Notes under the pieces: generated by a model
The model's input: only the letters and a program-made list of their open reading frames with translations
Told to the model about the DNA's origin: nothing
Database searches by the model: none
In this document: positions 23,271 to 34,464 of the stretch, piece after piece
Numbering within the stretch: the first letter of the stretch is position 1
Layout of the letters: each line of letters begins with the position of its first letter
Assembly: GCF_024323335.1 (NCBI RefSeq)
Contig: NC_066580.1
Span: forward strand, 86,537,391 to 86,601,390
DNA: 64,000 nt
DNA from: Lathyrus oleraceus
Lineage: Eukaryota; Streptophyta; Magnoliopsida; Fabales; Fabaceae
Reading direction: 5' to 3'
Made by a program: the position numbers and the translations under genes

Positions 23271-23466
23271 TGGACAAGAAAAAAAGAATAAAGAGTCCAG
23301 GCAAAAATGGGCATCCCGGCGAACCAAGAAAAAGAGAAAGGTTCGGGCAAAAGTTAGGGATAAAAATAAAAGAAAAGAACTGTACACCCGGCAAGTTGAA
23401 AACCCGCAAGGGCGACTTGGGCAAAAAAGGGTATCCCGGTGGACTGAAACCCGAAAGGGCGGTCCA
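23271..23466 (+). repeat. Post-pol hairpin cluster of element B
   Basis: Two canonical copies: 23392-23419 (CAAGTTG/CGACTTG, inner CCC/GGG, loop GCAA) and 23440-23466 (TGGACTG/CGGTCCA, inner CCC/GGG, loop GAAA). Two looser copies precede them: TGGAC/GTCCA at 23271-23299, and CGAACC (23320-23325)/GGTTCG (23340-23345) enclosed by ATCCC (23313-23317)/GGGAT (23357-23361). Both loop families seen are GNRA. Confidence 0.8.
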
Positions 23467-24280
23467 GGCAAAAGAGGGAATGAAACGAACAACTGCGTCC
23501 CGCATGATCGTTTGTGCTCGTGATGACTTGGATAATCTCCGACAGAGACCGATCGGAAGCGCCTTGTTCAGAAGACAGAAGGTGCGGAAAGTCCTGAGGA
23601 CATATGAGGTGTAACTAAGTTGGAACCCGATGAGATCACGGTTTCACGTTGCCATTAGGATAGATTTTTCCTTTTGTGTGCAATCACCTCTTTCCAGGGT
23701 TTGCTTCCTGTGTGTTGCTCGATTGTGAGCCATCTTTTATTCCAGTAAAATAAAGCGTGTGTTCAGTCAAATAATTTTGTTTTGTTGTCATTACCGTTTT
23801 GATTACGAAAACATCCGTTTATTTTGATAAGAATATTTGCATTTTGAAACATAGAGGTCTCTTCCAATGCATGCTTGTATGATTGAAATCTGGAAATCTT
23901 ACTTGGAAGTCTGAGTGACCTAAGTGTTGAAATATCAGAACACCTGGGGCATACGTGGGGCACGTTTTTATCTGACGATCTCTTGTGCAGAGCCTGATTA
24001 GGGGCAACCGATAGTTGAGCGGTGAAAAGACGGTGAAGGATTACGACCACGGTCCTGGAAAATTAATCAAGAAGACTCTTCAAAGTCTGATGATTGGAAA
24101 GTTTGTATGAATACCAGGAGTTCGATCCCCGTGGAGTACGGACGAGATTTGGAATACAAGATGATGGAGCAGAAAAGTCCAGAAGAGTCTGAGAGTTCTT
24201 AAAAGTGGAAAGTCAACACTATGGGTGGATGATGGATACCAGTGTTCGACGAGTCGACCGACACCCCCGTCAAACAGGCT
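23467..24280 (+). other. Element B 3'UTR, proximal non-coding part
   Basis: I see no coding sequence, LTR boundary or tandem repeat. Composition is mixed and unremarkable, with short antisense ORFs that resemble nothing. Confidence 0.5.
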
Positions 24281-25110
24281 GTATCTCCCCAGAGGATTAA
24301 GAGTGTGATCTCCCTGGCAGATTCGAGATCGTTGTCTCCTCAGCAAGCCTGAAGGTTGTCACGTCCCAAGCCCAAGTCAGTATTGAAGCTATCAGAGTTA
24401 TTTCCCCTGCAGAGATGCCTGTAGACAGTACCTTCTTTCCCCAGCAGATCTAAGGATTGCTTCTCCCCAGCAGGCCTATGCTTGCAGATTTCCCCAGTTG
24501 AGAATCCCCGCTGAGCGCCTGACAGTTATTTTCCTCGGGAGCACCCCAGTGGAGTTTATCTGTAGACCGTTGGTGTGTCCCCCAACAATTGGTTTTGTGA
24601 TGCTATCATCTCCAGTATGGCCGTGAGTGCTTATCCCAAGCAGGTTTGTGGGAATTCATCTCCAGTATGATATGACGTGCTATCATCCTCGACAGAGTTG
24701 TTACTCTTGCCACTACGGTTGTTCTCTCCGCTAGGATTGTTCTCCTCAGCAGAATGGCGTGGTTTTTCCTCAGCAAGTTCCCCGAGTGGAGCGGGTCTTA
24801 TGAAATGCATCACCAACAGTGATTCTCCTACATATGGATTGGTTGGGTCGTCCCTAGTGGAGTAGTACTTATTTCTCCAGCAGAGTTCATCCTACCAGTG
24901 GATTGGACGGGTTTCTGTAGTAGACTGATATCTGTATCCCCAGCGGAGTTACGACTGTTTTCCAAGACTGAAGTTGTCTTCCCAGCAGAGGGTGTGTTGA
25001 TTGGTTTTTCCCCAGCAAGGTTTGTCTTTCCCCGGCAAAATGGAAGTTGACATGGTTATAGGATCCCCAGCACAGCTCCTAGAGTTCCCCGGTGTTGTCT
25101 CTAAAGGAGA
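24281..25110 (+). repeat. Field of CCCCAGYRGAGT-like motifs, element B 3'UTR
   Basis: About twenty irregularly spaced (25-60 bp) copies of a T-tract plus CCCCAG(C/T)(A/G)GAG(T) motif occur. Examples are CTCCAGCAGAGTT at 24875-24887, CCCCAGCGGAGTT at 24938-24950 and CCCAGCAGAG at 24981-24990. The motif equals the complement of the PBS core ACTCTGCTGGGG, allowing one or two changes per copy. Confidence 0.7.
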
Positions 25111-26216
25111 CATGTGTTTATGCATTCATCATTTAGATAAGCATGGCATATCGCATCATTAGTGCATAGCATTTCCATAATCATGGGGCATTGTGTAAAG
25201 CAAAAAAAAACTCATGCATCAACATAGTAAGCATATCCATTAGCCCTAGGCCGTGGTGACCAGCCGAGGTTGGGTTGTTGGAAAGAGTTTAGCATCGCGC
25301 CACTGGATCGGCTTCAGAATCGGGTTCATCAGCATGGTTGAGAGGTTGGTGTTTTCCCAACGAATGACTCCTCAGTCGAGTGGGTATCCCCAGCAATGTT
25401 ACTCCCCAATTGTTGGCATCTTGCCAGCTTGGGTCTTTTTTTCCTTAAGCAGATATGGGTGTGTCCGATCTCTCCATGTAGAGTCTACCCCTTAAGCAGA
25501 AAGTGTCAATCTTTTCCTGCCATTTCCCCACTGAGATACGTCCTCGTGGATGACGGTTGCTTCCGTTCCCTCCCAACACACATTGGGATGGGTTTTCCCT
25601 ATTGAGTTCTTTCCTCATTAGGATGAGTCTTGTTTCAGTCTGCCTTTTTGGATCGATCCTAAATTGGCTTCCTGTTGGCTGTCTCCTGTACTTCCCTGGG
25701 GCATAAATGAATAGTCGCTCACTAACCGACACTCATTCATCTTATCCTCAGCGGAATTTGTTTGGCCTCTACCACCAAACCGGTAGCTGTAAGTCCTATC
25801 TTTGTGGTTTTCTACCCACTAGCTGGTAGTTGTAAAATCCCACTTTCCTCCCCTTGTTGGAATTAACCCTTTGTGCTCATCCCAATGATGACTGGTTACT
25901 TTTCCGTGGTTTTCTGCCTACAAACCGGTAGATGTAATCCCCTCTTTGTGGTATTAATGGTCTTGTCCCCTTTGGATGCTTTGATCAAGCAGTATTGTCC
26001 CCATTGGGTCTTCACTTTCTTTTTTGGATACTTGCTCCAAGTTAGCAACTTTATCCTCTTTTGATTGGTCATCTTTTGCATACCTAGTCTGGTACCCAGA
26101 TGCCTTTCTTTTCGGTCGATTGTTCATTTAGCAACCTACAACCCGGTTATGGATAATCTTCCATGCGAGTGTATTATCTACGTTTTGACGGCTATAGATA
26201 ATATGTACTTACGTTT
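25111..26216 (+). other. Element B 3'UTR, middle part with small hairpins
   Basis: This non-coding part has inverted repeats with arms CTACC/GGTAG at 25769-25786 and 25812-25829, CTAC/GTAG at 25918-25931, and TATTATCTA/TAGATAATA with inner CGT/ACG at 26172-26203. The same hairpin families occur in D's 3'UTR at corresponding order, so the two 3'UTRs are homologous. Confidence 0.65.
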
Positions 26217-26700
26217 TTCCGGTATTCAGACCGTAGGAGTTTCCGACGATCAGGTCGATGTACTCATGGCACAAGGCCAATTTTCCGGTATTCAGACCGT
26301 AGGAGTTTCCGACGATCAGGTCGATGTACTCATGGCACAAGGCCAATTTTCCGGTATTCAGACCGAAGGAGTTTCCGACGATCAGGTCGATGTACTCATG
26401 GCACAAGGCCAATTTTCCGGTATTCAGACCGAAGGAGTTTCCGACGATCAGGTCGATGTACTCATGGCACAAGGCCAATTTTCCGGTATTCAGACCGAAG
26501 GAGTTTCCGACGATCAGGTCGATGTACTCATGGCACAAGGCCAATTTCCCGGTATTCAGACCGAAGGAGTTTCCGACGATCAGGTCGATGTACTCATGGC
26601 ACAAGGCCAATTTTCCGGTATTCAGACCGAAGGAGTTTCCGACGATCAGGTCGATGTACTCATGGCACAAGGCCAATTTTCCGGTATTCAGACCGAAGAA
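26217..26700 (+). repeat. 66-bp tandem array (7 full copies plus a partial)
   Basis: GGTATTCAGACCG recurs exactly every 66 bp (26221, 26287, 26353 and on). The first two units read ACCGTAGG and the rest ACCGAAGG; otherwise the units are nearly identical, so the expansion is recent. Because 66 is a multiple of three and three of the six frames lack stops, long repetitive ORFs appear on both strands. None is supported as a gene. Confidence 0.97.
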
Positions 26701-27488
26701 GTATCCTCCTCTCCGTTGGTGTCGATAAACGTCGAGTTTTTCCCAATCATCCGTTGATGATTTGGTTGTGTTCACTCTCCCCAGTAGAGTTTCCTCCCCT
26801 CCGTTGGTTTCGATAAACGTCGAGTTTTTCCCGATCATCCGTTGATGATTTGGTTGTGTCCTTCTTCCCTAGTGAAGTATTCCTCCTCCCCGTTGGTGTC
26901 GATAAACGTCGAGTTTTTCCTATGCGTCCTATGACGTCTAGTTGTACCTGTCCCCATGTGGATTTACCTCTCCGTTGGTCTTGGTAAACGTTGAGTTTTT
27001 CCCATTTCGTCTGTTGACGTATGGTTGTATCCCTTCCATTCATTCATTAATGTTTGGTTACCTCTCCGTTGGTTTTGGTAAACGTTGAGTTTTTCCCATT
27101 TCGTCTGTTGACGTATGGTTGTATCCCTTCCATTCATTCATTAATGTTTGGTTACCTCTCCGTTGGTCTTGGTAAACGTTGAGTTTTTCCCATTTCGTCT
27201 GTTGACGTATGGTTGTATCCCTTCCATTCATTCATTAATGTTTGGTTACCTCTCCGTTGGTCTTGGTAAACGTTGAGTTTTTCCCATTTCGTCCGTTGAC
27301 GTATGGTTGTATCCCTTCCAGTCATTCATTAATATTTGGTTACCTCTCCGTTGGTCTTGGTAAACGTTGAGTTTTTCCCATTTCGTCCGTTGACGTATGG
27401 TTGTATCCCTTCCAGTCATTCATTAATGACTGGTTACCTCTCCGTTGGTTCCGGTAAACGCTGAGTTTTTCCTAGTTGTCCGTTGGCA
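26701..27488 (+). repeat. 90/94-bp tandem array with covarying mini-hairpins
   Basis: CTCCGTTGGT recurs at about 26711, 26800 and 26890 (period ~90). TACCTCTCCGTTGG then recurs at 27059, 27153, 27247, 27341 and 27435 (period 94). Each unit holds a tetraloop hairpin: ATCATC/GATGAT in the first two, CGTC/GACG in the middle ones, and TGTC/GGCA in the last at 27477-27488. Some unit borders carry CCCCAGTAGAGTTT. Confidence 0.92.
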
Positions 27489-27722
27489 TCTAGTTGTGAT
27501 TTCTTTTCCCATTCATCGTCGTTGCGATGTCTGGATGTGGCCGTACCCTTTGAAAACAAAACCAAAAAATATATACCCAGTAATAAATATCAAATCCCAG
27601 TGGACGTTTCCATTGGTGGATCCCTGTATTGTGCAAATTCTACGGTTCTTGGTATTCAATCCCTGTTTACCCTGAAAGTCTGACAGCCGTTGCTCTCATC
27701 CATTCGGGTTCCCAGCTGATTG

Positions 27723-27734
27723 AATAGGGGCAGC
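27723..27734 (+). other. Polypurine tract of element B
   Basis: AATAGGGGCAGC directly precedes the TG of the 3' LTR and is identical to the PPTs of A and C. Confidence 0.92.
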
Positions 27735-30700
27735 TGTAGCACCTCAAATTTGCACCTATCATTGTACATACATTTTCATATTAGGTCATAGCATATCATG
27801 GTCCATTGCATAGCATTGCATTGCCTCTTTTGCTTCAAGTGCAAGCCAATCAAGTAATTAGGTCAAACTGATCAGGAGATCAGTCAGCCAAGCAAGCAAG
27901 CACAATTCTCAAGGGAGCCAAAGCCCTAGGGTTTGTCCAACAAGTTCACATGACTTGGAGGTCCATTTGAAGTGTTCAAGACAAGGGTTGAAGGCTCAGA
28001 GGTCATCAGTTCATACACAAACAGTCAAAAACCCTAGACAGTCAACAGTCAGTCAAAGCAGTGGATGGTGGCCATTCTTGTGGAATTTGGGCACCATGAT
28101 CAATAATCAAGAGTTCATATGTCTTGGGACATCATTTAAAGTCAAGTTCTCAAGGAATTAGGGTTTGGAATTCACCAGAAGAGGTTCAGTCAGGCAGAAA
28201 CCCTAAAAGTCAACTGTTGGTCAACTGTCCATTTAATCAGTGATTTGATGATTGGAATTGGTTTGTGAGAGCTCATTCATGTCCAAATAGTCCTCATATA
28301 TCATGTCAAACACCATCATGGAAGAATTTGAAGCCAGATCAGAAATTTCCAAAAATGGAAACTGGACCTGTAACTGAAACTTACCAAAAATGGAAAGTCT
28401 TGATCCTCAAACTTACATCATGATACAAGCTTCAAATGAATTTTTGCCCAACATGAAAGTTGAAGATCTTGTTCTCCCATTTCCAAAAAGTCCAAGAACT
28501 CTCAATTCCCCTGTGTGGTTGGCAAGTTATGATCGAATCGATTTCAGAAAATCTTGAACTTCAAAGGGCCATATCTCTCAAACCGTTTGGCCAATTTTGG
28601 TGGGGTTTTTTCCTACAAGTCACATTTGATCCCCTCTTTCCAAAAATATAAATTTCATGAGCCAAAACTTCACCAATCAAAATGGCATTTTTTGACCTAT
28701 CTCATTTAAATGCAAGTTTGACCAATGTTTGACTTTTTGATATAAACATTTTTCTAGCATTTGGCCAATTGGAACAGCTCAGAAATATCATTTAAAACAT
28801 GTTTGCCAAGTCAAATTATGCAGTACATGGAGCCCATGCTAGTTTGCTTGAACATTGGAACAAAAGTACAACTTTCTACTAACTCTATCCCACCATTTCA
28901 TGGACCATGCTTTGTACCCTTCAAACAGAGTTTTATTGATCATTTTTCTGTCAGTATGAAGCTCCATTTTGCAGCCTAACACAGCAAAACAAAGGCCATG
29001 TCCTACTTGCTTGAATTTTGGAACAAAAGGACACTTTCATCCATACTTTCACACCTTGCTTTGTACCATGACAGCAGACCTTATGCATCAGATTTTCTGT
29101 CATTTTTGAAATTCAATAGCAGGCACACAAGCCACATTGGACAGAAAAAACTAATAGAACTTCATTCATGCTAAAAACCACTTTGGCCATTTTGCTAAAA
29201 AAGCTGTCAAGACTCCAAAGAGAAGAGCCATGCCTTGTACTGTCTAGCAGAGTTTTGTTCATGATTTTCCTGTCAACTAAGGACTAGTAGCAGCTGCAGC
29301 CATCAGAGATTGCAGCAGAAAATCATTTATTCACCTTGCTTTTGACACACTTGAAAACTCTGTCAAAAAGCAACTTCCAAGAGAAATTTTCTGAACCTGA
29401 TTTTCCTGTCATGAGGAATTAAGGGCCAACCTAACCAACAAAACACAAGCCATGGCTCACTCATCCTAAGAAGAAAAACTGCATTGACTTTGCATTGGCA
29501 TTTCAAAACCTTTTGTCAAACACAAAAGACCAAGCCTGGCCCTTGCTCTCCCACACAAACACATCAAACAAGACTTTCAAACCCATCTTTTCTGTCATGA
29601 GGAATCAATAGCAACAGACCAACCAAAAGCCTCATTCACCTTGCCTTGACATTTTTCAAGAGGCTGTCAAAAAACTCTAAGGTTACAAGGCTTGGCATGA
29701 CCACACTAGGCAACATCTAAAAGCAGAGTTCACTCCTCCTTTTTCTGTCATGGCAGCCACAAACCATTTGGCCTGAGCAGCAGCCAAGATTGCACACAAA
29801 ACACTTCACACTTGCATTTCAAAAAAGCTGTCAAAGCTCAAAACCACAAAAAGCCACATCCAACAGCAGAGTATTTTTTCATTTTCCTGTCATTGAAAAA
29901 AACTAATAGCAACAACTAACCACCTCCCACTGCAGCAAGAAGACCCTTGGCTATCATTCTCTCAAAAAAAACACATCTTGGCATTCTTGCAAAAAGGCTG
30001 TCAAAGAACTTCAAAAAGGAGAAAACCTTGCCATGCTTCTAACAGCAGATAAAACACCATTTTCTGTCATACATTGAAACCTCAATATAGCAGACCAAAC
30101 ACTTGTCCTCTTATTTCTCTCAAGCCTCAATCCTTGCATTTACCAAATCAGTCCAAACTCACAAAAAGAATTGAAGCCTAGCATTGTTTTTTCCACCACC
30201 ATTTCATCATTTGGAAACCCTGCCACAAGCTACAAGAGACCACAAACCGACAGAAGTCCTTACTCCCTCTCATTAGGCACTCTTTTCTCCAAATGGCAAA
30301 TGCTGTCCAAAAACAAAAAGAAACCAAACAGAAAATCAAAGCCTCATTTTCTGTTATGGAGTAGCAGTAGCAGCCCACACTGCAGACCAAAATCACTAGT
30401 TCACCTTGCTATTTGCATTTCAAACTTTCTGTCAAAACTCCAAAGTCACCAAGCCTTGCCTTGCCCTGAAGACAATCCAAGCATCCTTTTGAACCACTAG
30501 AGGCAGCCACAAGCCAGCATAAACCATGGTGTTCCCAATCTCATTTTCACATTTCATTCAAAAAGCCACCAAATAGCCAAAACATGACAGCTCTTGTTCT
30601 AAGCACTTGTTGATCAAAAGAGCATTGCAAACACATCTCAAATATCACATAGCAAGTGTCCAAAGCCTCAAAACCTGCAGAAAACATCAAGAACTCAAAA

Positions 30701-33700
30701 TCACTTTTCAACTTGTCACATTGTATCAAATTTGCATTTTTCAAAGCCACTTTCACTCTCAGGCCATTCCAAGCTTAGCAAATTAGTTTGTCATGATCCA
30801 TAGGGTATATTGAAGCTGTCTCAAACCTCCATTGCTCACTGTTTGAAAATCAAAAACATCACCTTTCTCAAAATCAAGCAAAAACCAGTTCAGTGGCCAT
30901 CTTCATTTCCAGCTTGATTCAAGTTCAAGTAAGGTGTCAAACAGCTTGCCTTGGACCCTTTGAAGCTATTTGGATACCTGTCAAGCATTGAAAGCATCTC
31001 CAGCATCACATTCAACATTGCCCTGTTCAGTTTGGTAAATTTTCGAGCTCCATTATTCTTCAAATTACTACATGCTTTGGATAGGTCCTTTTATGCTGAG
31101 CATCATGATGTTTTTATTTTTGAAAATGGCTGTGTGTTCATGAAGTTATGTTGAAAACAAGTTTGATGTTGATTTATGTTTGTGCTCGATTCATGATACA
31201 TACAAGGTTTTAATGAAAATGGTTGATAGACTCTTGTTTGCCATGATTAGATGAACATTTGTGTGCATCCAATTTTAATTTCTGGAGAAAAATTGTGAAA
31301 CTCAAATTAGGGATGAATGCTACAGTAGAAACCCTAGGTTCCCATTGCCTTGCCCAGATTTTCTTTCATTTCCACGTGCATGGCTTGGCTTTCCTCAACA
31401 ACCAATCAAAACATTTCATTACCTGGCCAAAACGACCGTGTTTAATTAAGTGAATCATGGAATTACAACTTTGCCATTCTTGCTTCATTTATTCCATTTT
31501 AATTTCACATTTTATAACCAATCTTCCAAAAATCATAAATGCTCCAATTTTAATGCAATTTGAATGGGATTTTTTGTGTTGTGTTCATCATGATCTCTAC
31601 TTTTTTATCATTATTTTTCCTGAATTTTTGGATGAGTGGTTTTTAAATGTTGTTAGGGTTTGTGACATGTGACCAAATTTTGTACACTTTGCCAAATCAA
31701 TTGTGAAATGATGAGAATGTATCCAATGGCTCCCAAATTTTTTGTGCTTAAACTAGACACATTCATGGTGATTTTGGTGTAGAGTTTGTGAATTTATCAT
31801 TGCTGGTTTGTGAGATATGATTTTTTGAATTAGGGTGTGACAATTTGTGTCACACCATTGATGTCCAACTTGATGATTTTTGATACCATGCTTCTTGACC
31901 TCCAATTGATCTGGTTTTTTGCATGAACCTACTTTTGTATGTCTAGTTTACATGTGAATTTTCTTGGAATTATTTGTGGCATTTCCTAATTGTTTGAGAT
32001 TTTCTCCCATGTTTAGTCATATGTTGACTTTTTGTGACACTTGTTCCCATTCCATTTGTGAAATTCTCATACTTTATTGGATGGACATGAAATTTCACAT
32101 GAGATAACTAGACATCCTCATATTTGCCATGGTTTTAGTCCCATTCATTTATCATACACCATTTCTGATTTATGATTTTTCTAAGTTGATGCATGTTTGG
32201 TTGACTTCATTGAGCATGTTCAAAATTGCTTTGACTTTCTGATTTTCATTGACTGCCTTCCACTTGTCCAAATGAGATGAAATTTGACATGCTTACCATG
32301 CTATGTGTTAGGATTGATCATGATTTATTTGGTGATTTTTGGAAGTGTTTGAGTTTGCTTTTAATTCAAGTCTTGCTGTTGACTTCTATGAGCTTCTGTT
32401 TGCTATACCTTGACCTAAATTGTTCATGAAATGATGATGATGATTGATATGAATGTGAAACCAATTGGTTGTGTTTCTTAATTGTTTGAACATGATTTTA
32501 GATGCTTGCCCTTTGCTGTTTTGACTTTATCATTCATTTTTGACCCTAGGCTTGCCCTAGTGGTCCTGTTACTCACCTTTGAGCTTGTGTTTTCAGGTTG
32601 ACCATCAAATGGCCATTGAGACCAATTCTTTTGATTGAGCTTGCTTAGAAATCATTGTCTAACTTGTTTGTTTTGTAGGTGGCTTGGCTCACATGCCCTA
32701 AGCCTTGTGCCTTGCACATCCATGTGCCTCTAATTGACTGTTGGTGTCTGTTTCTGTTTGAAGTTGCATACTAACGTCTGCTTGACTGTTTCAGGTGCTT
32801 TAGTTGCTTAGTTCCTTGTGAACTTTTGCTTTGCTTTGCTTGTATAAGCAATCTGCATTGAGGTATGTCTCTTTTACTTCATGTAGTCTGGAAGACCTGG
32901 CCTGTTACTTGGCCAGGCAACTGACTGAAGTCCTCCTTAAGAGGCAATGTTTGTGACTGTTTACTTTTGTCCTTGCATAGAGTCAAAGTCCTCCTAAGTG
33001 AAGAGGCAATTGGTGGAAGGTAGGGATATGCAATCTATCCCCCACTATTCAGTGTGTCATCTGCTTTGCTCGCACCACTGTGTTGATGCATTACAGATAA
33101 AAACCCAAGATCTTGTGCAATTGCACAGTTGAGTCAGTATTAAATGTGTAGAAGGGTTCCCACTTTCTGAACCCACACATTCTTGTCTTGAGCTCTCCCA
33201 GGCCAGGGATAAGAGCTGTGAAGTCTTATCTTCACTCACCTTTCATCTGCTTCACCTTAGCCCCTCAATGGCAAGGTTAAGAGCACATTCACCCCATTCC
33301 AGAGGTTTGTTTGTTGAGGTTGATATGACCCCTCGACTAAAACCTAACCCTTGTTTGAGCCACTTGCTTGTGTATAGTGTGTGCTATCTGTGTTTGTAGG
33401 ATTGTTTGACTTGCTTCCTGTGCAAGTTAGGATTGTTTGACTTGCTTCCTGTGCAAGTTAGGATTATTTGACTTGCTTCCTGTGCAAGTTAGGTTTTGCT
33501 TGGCTTGCTTCCTGTGCAAGTTAAGTGTGTGTGTGGCTTGCTTCCTGTGCAAGTCATGTCTAGGATAGGCTGGCTCTCTGTGCCAGTTAGCTAGAAACCT
33601 TAACTTAGGGATGATTTTGCATGATAACATCTAGGCTCGAGTCGTAGTCTCCCTAGTTGTGTCTCCCTCTGTTATCTGGTTAGGCTAGTCCTTTATCCCT

Positions 33701-34459
33701 CCGTAGGGGAACTACATCGCCCTGATCTTCATACCAGATGAAGTATGTAGGCAGGAGATTGAGCTGATCTCTCCGGGCGCCCTTTTTCTTTTTTGTGTAT
33801 GTTTGACAGTTATAGGCTGAGTCCCCGACTCCCTATTAATTTGTTGTGCTGTTGTGTGCTTGGAAGCTGATGTAAGTCCATCGAGTGGCATTTGGGTTCC
33901 AGTGTGCGTGTGTTTGGTTCGGATGCTGATGTAAGTCCAGTGATTGGCAGTCGGGCTCCATGTTTGCCTTTGCCTTTGTTTGTTTGTGTGCGTGTCAGCC
34001 GAGCTACGAATGCTCTGATTCTTCTCTCGTCCGAGAAGATACGTATGCATAGGATGCAACATCCTAGCGAGCATGTGTCGTTTCCCCAGTCCGAACTACT
34101 TCGACTCTGATGTCTATGCCTGATAGACTAAGTAGGCCCAGGATGCGACATCCTGCCGAGTCAGTTTCAGTCAGTTTCTTTTGTCTCCTTCAGCCAGTGT
34201 GTGTGAGTATTTGAGCAGTGTTATAGCAACCATTTATCCTTCCTTTTGTGCGTGGATCCCGTCGAGTACGACGGATGCGTAGGGGTGCTAATACCTTCCC
34301 TTCGCATAACCGACTCCCGAACCCATCCTCTTTGGTCGCGAGACCATGTCTTTTCCAGGTTTACTCTGAGCGTTTCCTTTCCCTCTTTTGGGATAAATAA
34401 CGCACGGTGGCGGCTCTGTTGTTTCTTGTTTTCCCGCCGGTTTTTCGCGCGATGCGACA
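27735..34459 (+). mobile_element. Element B 3' LTR (6725 bp)
   Basis: This is a near-identical copy of the 5' LTR, including the internal arrays (31-bp array at about 33400-33575, degenerate ~150-bp array at about 28945-30755, 9-bp hairpin at 31834-31856). Differences I noticed are single substitutions plus one extra T near 28737. It ends GATGCGACA, followed by the CCGGC duplication. Confidence 0.97.
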
Positions 34460-34464
34460 CCGGC
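34460..34464. repeat. Right target-site duplication of element B
   Basis: CCGGC matches 12155-12159 exactly. Confidence 0.95.

Larger units (their letters stand above)
12160..34459 (+). mobile_element. Element B: complete 22.3-kb non-autonomous Ogre-like element
   Basis: Both LTRs (12160-18883 and 27735-34459), the PBS, the PPT and a 5-bp target duplication are present, so this is one intact insertion. The internal region is only 8.85 kb. It contains a long leader, a 430-codon Gag-like ORF without capsid or protease, an eroded and shortened pol, and a 4.4-kb repeat-rich 3'UTR. By eye the LTRs differ by about 18 substitutions and one 1-bp indel (~99.7% identity). At the commonly used plant rate of 1.3e-8 per site per year that is roughly 0.1 million years. 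Recent movement with a ruined pol implies help in trans. Confidence 0.95.

Noticed and set aside
26065..26838. Repeat-protein gene of 209-230 codons
   Set aside because: The ORFs come from a 66-bp non-coding array (multiple of three) within B's 3'UTR, open in three frames on two strands, with no family resemblance.
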